From Halobacteriovorax marinus (lineage in GTDB: Bacteria > Bdellovibrionota > Bacteriovoracia > Bacteriovoracales > Bacteriovoracaceae), in NCBI GenBank assembly GCA_002163155.1, contig MAAO01000015.1, positions 124,001 to 188,000 on the forward strand: a stretch of DNA of 64,000 nucleotides, given 5' to 3'. A model generated the notes under the pieces. The model made no database searches. It was not told where the DNA came from and saw only the letters and a program-made list of their open reading frames with translations. A program made the translations under genes and the position numbers. Of this stretch, positions 58,426 to 64,000 are shown piece after piece. Within the stretch, counting starts at the first letter, position 1; every line of letters begins with the position of its first letter.

Positions 58426-61226
58426 CTTGAGCCTCCTCTTAGATGAACAATCTTATCCTCACCTACAATTGATTCAATTGTAGAAATAAGAGTTTCGCAT
58501 CCTCCACTATCAAAAGTGAGGAAAATATTTTCGGAGGTCATTAATTTCTTCATATATTGTTTTTGTAAAACCTCTGTAGCACTTAACACGTCAAAACCTT
58601 CAAGTTCATCTATATTGTGAAAAAGTGTCGAGAGCTCTTTTGAGATTGAAGTAATTTCATTCAATCCCTCCTGAATCAAAACAATATTTGCTCTCTCAAT
58701 AAAGTGACCCAGGTTTGAAACCAAAGTTCGATAAAAGATTTGCCCTTTTTCACTTGCGGCAAACTTCCATCCCTCGTTACTTGAGAGAGATAGAATTTCA
58801 CTTCCCCAAGTTTTAACAAAGTTGCGCCTAAGTCTATCTAAGTCTTCTATCTTTAGGTATTCAACTTGGTCATTCTTCTTAAGTATCAAAGGTTTATTCT
58901 GGTTTGTCTGGTTTTTAAAAATAAAATGGGCCAAACGTTTGGCGTAAATATCTGATAGGACATTCTTCTTTAAAAAGGGAACGATAAAGTTCATTGGAAG
59001 AAGTAACGCCCCTGAAACATCTCTGTGGGCTCCCCAATTAGACAGGATACAAGGCCATTGTGCTTCCTCAGCCTGAGCAACACTTACAGCGAAATCCTCA
59101 CTTAAAAATGATGAGAGACTTATATAATGTGGCTTATTAAACTCTTTCTTAGGCCACTCTTCCCAATTCACATGCGTGTGAACAATTGGCTTGGCATACT
59201 TCCAATCAAGTTCATTGATCAATTTAACAATTTCATTCTCGTAAGAAGTTTCTGTAAAATAACCCCAGTAATCATGGGATTCATCTTCAAAACTTCCAAT
59301 AATATTTAGACGTACCTGGCAGTTATGAATGGACTGCAAGTAGAAAACTGTTTGTACGAGTAATTCAATATTTTTAACTCGTGATAATCTTCCAGCATAG
59401 ACCAAGTCTACTTCGCCAGTTAAATCAACTTCAGCGGTGGGTTTAACGTCAAATATCTTTTCTCTCTCTATAACTGAGATAGTGTTCTCTGGTAAGTTAC
59501 AAAGTGAGATTAGCACCTCTTTAACAGAAGAACTTAAAACCCAGAAGTGCATCTTATCAAAACACCAACATCCCGATTCCAAGAACCGTTTCAAATAACC
59601 GCCAAAGAGAACCACATTTGTGGCCTCTGTACTTGTTGGAAAATTGTCATCCGCATCAGGAAAGTAGAGATTATCTACCCCTATTGTCTTTAGATATGAT
59701 GAAACTCTTTCTTTTAAAATATCAATTGAAGTATTACAGCGATCTTCTTTAAAGCGCTCAACATCTAGATCTAAATTAGAGAGATGTAAATATCCAAGAG
59801 TTAAGAGTTTCTGAATGAGATTTTTTGAAACACTTCTCTTGTTTCTAGAAATATCTACGATAGGATAAGTTCCCTTATCTAAAGCAATTTCAATCTCTCC
59901 TTTGTGAAAATCCTTTCCCACAATGGTATTTTCTTGAATTTCCAGCCAAGGAGCTAATTGATAGAGGTTTCTATCAAAGACTTGATGCTCTAAACTTTCA
60001 ATCATTCCATAGTGAGAGAAAAATTCTTTAGAGAGTAGATCTCTATAATCTTTAAATATTTTCTCGCTAAACTTATTATCAATTATTTTACCGTGGGCCT
60101 CTTGATTCTCCAGTAAACCTGAAGAGTGAGAATGAATAGAAAGACCCTCTTGCTCACGTTGATCTTTAAGAGCTTCTTTTAAAGTCTCTTGAATAGAGTC
60201 TAAACTATATTGTGCTGGAAAATGTGGTTCAAAATTATCTTTATTTGAAACATTCTTCATGGCCTCTTCAATATCTGTTGCACTAAGCACTGGTCCAAGA
60301 GTTGAATTTCGAACCGAAATAAGTTCCAGTTGATCTGTGAATGAATGAATATAATCACTATGACCGCCCCAATCAGAGAGAATACATCTCTTCCCACTAA
60401 TTAAGTATTTAAATGCGGCCATACCAAAGTTTTCATCGGAGTGAAGAGAGGGAGAAACCATAACATGATCTCTACTTTCTAGATCGCGACTTATCTCATC
60501 TCTATCGACAAAACCCTTGAATATAACTTTATCTTCTAGCCTTAGAGTCTTCGTTAAGGATTTCAAGTGATCCATGTAACTGTCACAACTCATGCCCATG
60601 TTTGGACTGCCGAGATGATCTTCTTTTCCATAAATGACTAAGCGTGCACTTGAAAGGTTCTTCTTTATAAAGTTCGAGAATCCCCAAATAAGTGAATGTA
60701 GATTTTTTTGAGCTGAAACTCTACCTACAAAGACAAAGTCTGCGTCACTACTCTTTTCGACTTTAACTTTCTTAGAGTTAACCACATGATCAGTGTAGGT
60801 AAAAGGAGTCAATACTGTACGACAGTTATCGTAATTTATTCTTAAAGAATCAATGTCTCTTTCACAAGAAACAACAAAGACATCATTAGTTGTTAAGAGA
60901 TCGGAAAATTTCCAATAATTCAGAGGCCAACAGCCAATGGTTGCCATATTGTGCACATAGAAGAATGTTTGTCCCTCATGATTTAAAACCTTCTTGATGA
61001 TTTCAAAGGCCTTTACAATTTTCAAATTAAAAGCTGTCACGACAAATTTATCTGCAGCTAGAAACTTGGGCATATGTTCTTTTAGATTTAACTCATCAAC
61101 GCAGACTTTCTCAACAGTAATCTCATCTGAGCTCATAGAAAGCCATAAGTTTTCGATAGAAGGAATAATCTCCTGCATACTCGTCCACTTAAAATTTTCT
61201 TCTGTTGTGAGAATCAGTACTTTCAT
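58422..61226 (-). CDS. Double GT4 glycosyltransferase (two catalytic domains)
   Basis: The 934-residue protein has two GT-B units. The first (about 1-380) has DFVFVGRVSAQKNLHSLIWG, ARLVIYGKEDHLGSP, SLHSDENFGMAAFKYLISGK and CILSDWGGHSDY. The second (about 450-810) has DLVYAGRLSRVKNIELLVQT, LNIIGSFEDESHDYWGYF, LSSFLSEDFAVSVAQAEEAQ and CILSNWGAHRD. The last 120 residues are unassigned. Both units resemble the GT4 at 51481. Fused double transferases often add two sugars in sequence or make a repeating disaccharide. The gene overlaps both neighbours by 4 bases (ATGA). Confidence 0.88.
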   Translation of the reverse strand: MKVLILTTEENFKWTSMQEIIPSIENLWLSMSSDEITVEKVCVDELNLKEHMPKFLAADKFVVTAFNLKIVKAFEIIKKVLNHEGQTFFYVHNMATIGCWPLNYWKFSDLLTTNDVFVVSCERDIDSLRINYDNCRTVLTPFTYTDHVVNSKKVKVEKSSDADFVFVGRVSAQKNLHSLIWGFSNFIKKNLSSARLVIYGKEDHLGSPNMGMSCDSYMDHLKSLTKTLRLEDKVIFKGFVDRDEISRDLESRDHVMVSPSLHSDENFGMAAFKYLISGKRCILSDWGGHSDYIHSFTDQLELISVRNSTLGPVLSATDIEEAMKNVSNKDNFEPHFPAQYSLDSIQETLKEALKDQREQEGLSIHSHSSGLLENQEAHGKIIDNKFSEKIFKDYRDLLSKEFFSHYGMIESLEHQVFDRNLYQLAPWLEIQENTIVGKDFHKGEIEIALDKGTYPIVDISRNKRSVSKNLIQKLLTLGYLHLSNLDLDVERFKEDRCNTSIDILKERVSSYLKTIGVDNLYFPDADDNFPTSTEATNVVLFGGYLKRFLESGCWCFDKMHFWVLSSSVKEVLISLCNLPENTISVIEREKIFDVKPTAEVDLTGEVDLVYAGRLSRVKNIELLVQTVFYLQSIHNCQVRLNIIGSFEDESHDYWGYFTETSYENEIVKLINELDWKYAKPIVHTHVNWEEWPKKEFNKPHYISLSSFLSEDFAVSVAQAEEAQWPCILSNWGAHRDVSGALLLPMNFIVPFLKKNVLSDIYAKRLAHFIFKNQTNQNKPLILKKNDQVEYLKIEDLDRLRRNFVKTWGSEILSLSSNEGWKFAASEKGQIFYRTLVSNLGHFIERANIVLIQEGLNEITSISKELSTLFHNIDELEGFDVLSATEVLQKQYMKKLMTSENIFLTFDSGGCETLISTIESIVGEDKIVHLRGGSR

Positions 61227-62938
61227 GTGAGCTGCTTCTTCTTTATGAAATAGTTTTCGATGACAACACCATCAACATTACTAGTATTTAAAAAATTTCT
61301 TAAGTCTTCTATAGTTTCAACAATAGGTTCCCCCATTGTATTTAAGCTAGTGTTTAGAACTCCGTAGACCCCAGTCTTCTCTCCAACTTTACTTATGAGT
61401 TGATAGAATTTTTCATTTTGTCCCTTTCTAACGGATTGCATTCGAGAAGTCCCATCAATATGAGTTGCCTCTTTAAAAAGTTCTCTAAATTTATCTTTCA
61501 CTCTAACGGCAAAGGACATATATGGATTATTGAAGTTCTCTGGTATATCAAAATAATCGAAACATTTTTCATAGGTCACACTAGAGCCATAAGGTCTAAA
61601 GGATTCACGAAATTTTACGGATTCATTTAAGTAGTCTTTACGTCCGTCAATATCCATGCGACTTAGAATACTTCTATTTCCAAGTGCCCTAGGTCCACTT
61701 TCACTTGATCCTTGAAACCAGCCTATGATTTTACTATCACTTATAAGTTCAGCGCTATAATCTAAAATACAATCTGGTTTAATAAAGTCGTATCCGGAAA
61801 ACACCTCTTCAATATCTGAACTTGTATAAGTTAAATCCTCTCCGAAGTAGCCATGCTGATCTAAGTGATCAAAGGCACTCCACTTATTATCTAGAAAATA
61901 TGAGTGAAGCGCACAACCAAGACCAATGGATTCATCTCCAGGAAAAGGGGGTACATAAATTTCACTAAAGTGTTCACTAGAGATTAACTTCATATTATTT
62001 GTACAATTGAGGGCACATCCACCAGCAATGATAAGATTCTCAACACCATCAAGAGAGTCCTTGATTTCAGTGACTAATTCTATAAATATCTTTTCAAATA
62101 ACTCTTGAACAGAAGCCGCGAGATTTTGAAAATATTCCATTTCACTATCTGCTTCCCAGTCACTCTTACTCTTTCCCGTGTAAGCTCTGGTCCAATCAAG
62201 AGAACTCAGCAACTCATCTGTGGAAGAGAAATTAAAACTCTTTCCAAAGGGAGCAAGTCCCATAACTTTTCCAGAGGCACGCTTAGAAGCAAAAATAAAC
62301 TCTGCCACCTTTTCATAACAAGTTCCAAGACCTTCGCTGTAGAAGTGTTTTGGAAATTTTGAACTCTGCTTAAACTCTTGCCACTTCTTCCAAACAGGAG
62401 TGAGCTTTCCATCCTCTAACAAATAAAGAGAACACTCCTCATGTAATTCACTATGTTCACTTCCAACCAGTGGAAAATCTAAGTGTTCACTTTGAAAATC
62501 ACTTCCCTTTGAACCAGCTCCATCAATAATTAAAATAGCGGCCTTCTTAAAGGGTGACATATACTTTGCCACTTGAGCATGACAGTAGTGGTGTGAGAGA
62601 AAATCTATATTTTTATTAAACTTCACGGAGAATTTATCTAGCTCTTTCTTAGTGAGATAGTCGTAGAAAGGAATCACCTTATTGAGTTTCTCTTCAAACT
62701 CTGAAGGTTTTATCACATCTCTATTTTCACAAATGCGTTGTTCGCGTCCACTTAACTCTTGCTGCAATTTAGACAAAATGAGGTCCGGCCAATTTCCATC
62801 AGCTTTCTTGCGGGAGTATCTCTCTAAGAGATAAGTTTTAGGGAATGCACTTATTTCAGGATCAAAGACGCAGACAGATGAGCTAAATAATGTCTTTCCT
62901 AGTCCTATGAAAACAGGTGATTTCTTATTCATTTCCAT
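61223..62938 (-). CDS. NodU/CmcH-family carbamoyltransferase
   Basis: The 571-residue protein has DFLSHHYCHAQVAKYMSP (metal-binding His region), KKAAILIIDGAGSKGSD (first ATP-binding motif), MGLAPFGK, NLIIAGGCALNCTNNMKL and PPFPGDESIGLGCALHSYF. The C-terminal part has WFQGSSESGPRALGNRSIL and GVLNTSLNTMGEPIVETIEDL. Such enzymes make carbamoyl-adenylate from carbamoyl phosphate and ATP and transfer the group to a hydroxyl of a sugar, as in Nod factors and antibiotics. It is the first gene of the operon ending in the Wzm/Wzt exporter, and it suggests a carbamoylated exported glycan. A second ATG at 62932 is possible as start. Confidence 0.92.
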   Translation of the reverse strand: MEMNKKSPVFIGLGKTLFSSSVCVFDPEISAFPKTYLLERYSRKKADGNWPDLILSKLQQELSGREQRICENRDVIKPSEFEEKLNKVIPFYDYLTKKELDKFSVKFNKNIDFLSHHYCHAQVAKYMSPFKKAAILIIDGAGSKGSDFQSEHLDFPLVGSEHSELHEECSLYLLEDGKLTPVWKKWQEFKQSSKFPKHFYSEGLGTCYEKVAEFIFASKRASGKVMGLAPFGKSFNFSSTDELLSSLDWTRAYTGKSKSDWEADSEMEYFQNLAASVQELFEKIFIELVTEIKDSLDGVENLIIAGGCALNCTNNMKLISSEHFSEIYVPPFPGDESIGLGCALHSYFLDNKWSAFDHLDQHGYFGEDLTYTSSDIEEVFSGYDFIKPDCILDYSAELISDSKIIGWFQGSSESGPRALGNRSILSRMDIDGRKDYLNESVKFRESFRPYGSSVTYEKCFDYFDIPENFNNPYMSFAVRVKDKFRELFKEATHIDGTSRMQSVRKGQNEKFYQLISKVGEKTGVYGVLNTSLNTMGEPIVETIEDLRNFLNTSNVDGVVIENYFIKKKQLT

Positions 62939-63066
62939 GACTTATATTATCCACTGATGGGCAGAAAAAGTAAACGAATTGCACCAGTACTAGCTAAGTA
63001 CTAAGAATAGCAGGGCCTAAAGGATTTCTCTAAGTAAGTAGTGCAAATTAAAGGAGGCGAAAAGGC

Positions 63067-64000
63067 CTATTCAAAATATAGAAGCTCAAAATCTCCGCAA
63101 TAACCAGAGCGATCAAAGATATGTTGCCACTCCCTCGGAGAGAAGAATGACTCACAAGTCAGTGCCCAACATTGTAAATTACTGAGTTCTGCTTCATTTC
63201 GGTAAGACTCAGTTGTAATATAGGAATCCTTAGCAACACGACTTATTTCAGAGAGACAGAACTCTAACTCTGGCAGCTCTAAATTGTGAATAGTCATAAG
63301 CGAAATGACCAAATCAAATTCTTTATAAGTGAAATCGAGGGTATTTCGAATGTCATGAATCTTTAGGTCTTTTCTAATTTCTTCTTTAGAATTCTCAATG
63401 GCATATTTAGAAATATCTAAGCCAACGATCTCTATTTCAGGAAGTAGTGAACGGATTTCAAATAGGAGAAAGCCTTTTCCACAACCAAGGTCCAATAATT
63501 TTGATGTATTTGTCAGGTGATAATCATTAATGAGTTTTTCAGCTAAAGACTTCCATCTCCCATCGTACTTGTAACCACCGTAGCCAAATCTTCTGTCCCC
63601 ATCCCAGTAATCTCTTGCGAATAACTTAGAGATTTGCATCTCATGGGCCTTAGCTGGACTCATGCGTTCAAAGTAGTTTCTTGAAGTTGAAGTATGTAAG
63701 CTTTTAAAGTAGGTCTTTTCTCTATTTCTTATATCAATCTTGGTCGCCATGAAGAAATCAAGAAGATCTGTCGTCTCATCTAATGAGTAATTTTCTAAAC
63801 AGAAGTGTAATTTAAGACTCTTTTCTTTTACTACCCTACTCAGTTCTTTAAGAGGTAGTATTTCTCCGCTAATAATATCTACAGAGTAGAATAGAAGATT
63901 GGTGCCATTTTCAACTTCGGACAGAAGAGAGTTTAGTACCTGCCAGCTGCCATCTAGGTTAACTTCTGTATTTCCCAAAGGAAACTCAACCCCTATGCGT
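63067..64000 (-). CDS. SAM-dependent methyltransferase fused to an N-terminal part (gene runs beyond window)
   Basis: The frame stays open to the right edge (codons before the TTG at 63978 read IGVEFP), so the N-terminus is outside. The C-terminal ~190 residues form a class I methyltransferase: SKLLDLGCGKGFLLFEI (motif I), IVGLDISKYAIENSKEEI (motif II) and FDLVISLMTIHNLELPE (the post-II and motif-IV region). In front, GYGGYKYDGRWKSLAEKLI is typical of such proteins in glycan clusters. The first ~130 residues seen (LLFYSVDIISGEILPLKEL and LHFCLENYSLDE) belong to another domain that I do not recognise. It is transcribed toward the carbamoyltransferase operon with 128 bp between. Confidence 0.75.
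   Translation of the reverse strand, partial: RIGVEFPLGNTEVNLDGSWQVLNSLLSEVENGTNLLFYSVDIISGEILPLKELSRVVKEKSLKLHFCLENYSLDETTDLLDFFMATKIDIRNREKTYFKSLHTSTSRNYFERMSPAKAHEMQISKLFARDYWDGDRRFGYGGYKYDGRWKSLAEKLINDYHLTNTSKLLDLGCGKGFLLFEIRSLLPEIEIVGLDISKYAIENSKEEIRKDLKIHDIRNTLDFTYKEFDLVISLMTIHNLELPELEFCLSEISRVAKDSYITTESYRNEAELSNLQCWALTCESFFSPREWQHIFDRSGYCGDFELLYFE

Noticed and set aside
62977-63049. Inverted TTGCAC...GTGCAA in the gap before the carbamoyltransferase operon
   Set aside because: The arms are six bases with a spacing of about 56 bases, not a convincing operator or hairpin.
1-64000. CRISPR arrays, tRNA or rRNA genes, insertion sequences
   Set aside because: I saw no regularly spaced repeats, cloverleaf-type sequences, rRNA stretches, transposase genes or terminal inverted repeats.

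Overview
The window is AT-rich chromosomal DNA of a Gram-negative bacterium. Evidence for the cell type is the many lipoprotein and Sec signals, an outer-membrane porin-like barrel, c-type cytochromes and a Wzm/Wzt-type exporter. The mix of DUF1501-like and planctomycete-type cytochrome proteins, Q-rich secreted proteins, a type IV pilin-like protein with tail-fibre-like repeats and many stand-alone signalling genes suggests a Bdellovibrionota predator, perhaps Bacteriovoracales. That placement is an inference; no rRNA or other marker gene is present.

Layout. 1-2.8 kb: an RND/MMPL exporter and a hexapeptide acyltransferase cut by the left edge. 3.0-4.4 kb: a biotin-dependent carboxyltransferase. 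4.5-7.1 kb: a MerR-type regulator fused to a DnaB-like RecA ATPase, preceded by a promoter with the MerR hallmark 19-bp spacer, and a two-component pair. 7.3-10.0 kb: a YHYH-like lipoprotein, a Q-rich secreted protein, a porin and a small phosphate-binding-like protein. 9.9-13.6 kb: CheX-like and CheY-like proteins, a pseudo-receiver/TPR protein, a histidine kinase and a 59-residue gene. 13.8-15.1 kb: a dihaem peroxidase. 18.6-22.7 kb: a DUF1501-like protein, a small exported protein and a cytochrome-containing protein.

From about 15 kb to the right edge the window is dominated by surface-glycan-type genes mixed with ten radical SAM genes. It holds two SGNH hydrolase paralogues, polytopic glycosyltransferase-like proteins, two adjacent DegT aminotransferases, a GT2, a zinc alcohol dehydrogenase, a WbuC cupin, an SDR epimerase and several GT4 enzymes. 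One tightly overlapping minus-strand operon (62.9 to 54.7 kb) runs carbamoyltransferase, double GT4, two radical SAM/SPASM proteins, an S24/S26-type peptidase, then ABC-2 permease and ATPase. It looks like a unit that makes, decorates and exports a glycan or glycoconjugate.

The most unusual block is at 42.9-48.9 kb. A radical SAM protein overlaps a PqqD-like peptide-binding protein, followed by a stand-alone peptidase S74 (tail-fibre chaperone) domain with only 41 residues before its predicted self-cleavage serine. Divergent from these is a 799-residue prepilin-type protein with about eight tail-fibre-like repeats, and a further radical SAM gene lies convergent to that. This is proposed as a candidate maturation system for a pilin-anchored fibre or a RiPP-like peptide. 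The MerR-DnaB fusion is the second strongest candidate for something undescribed.
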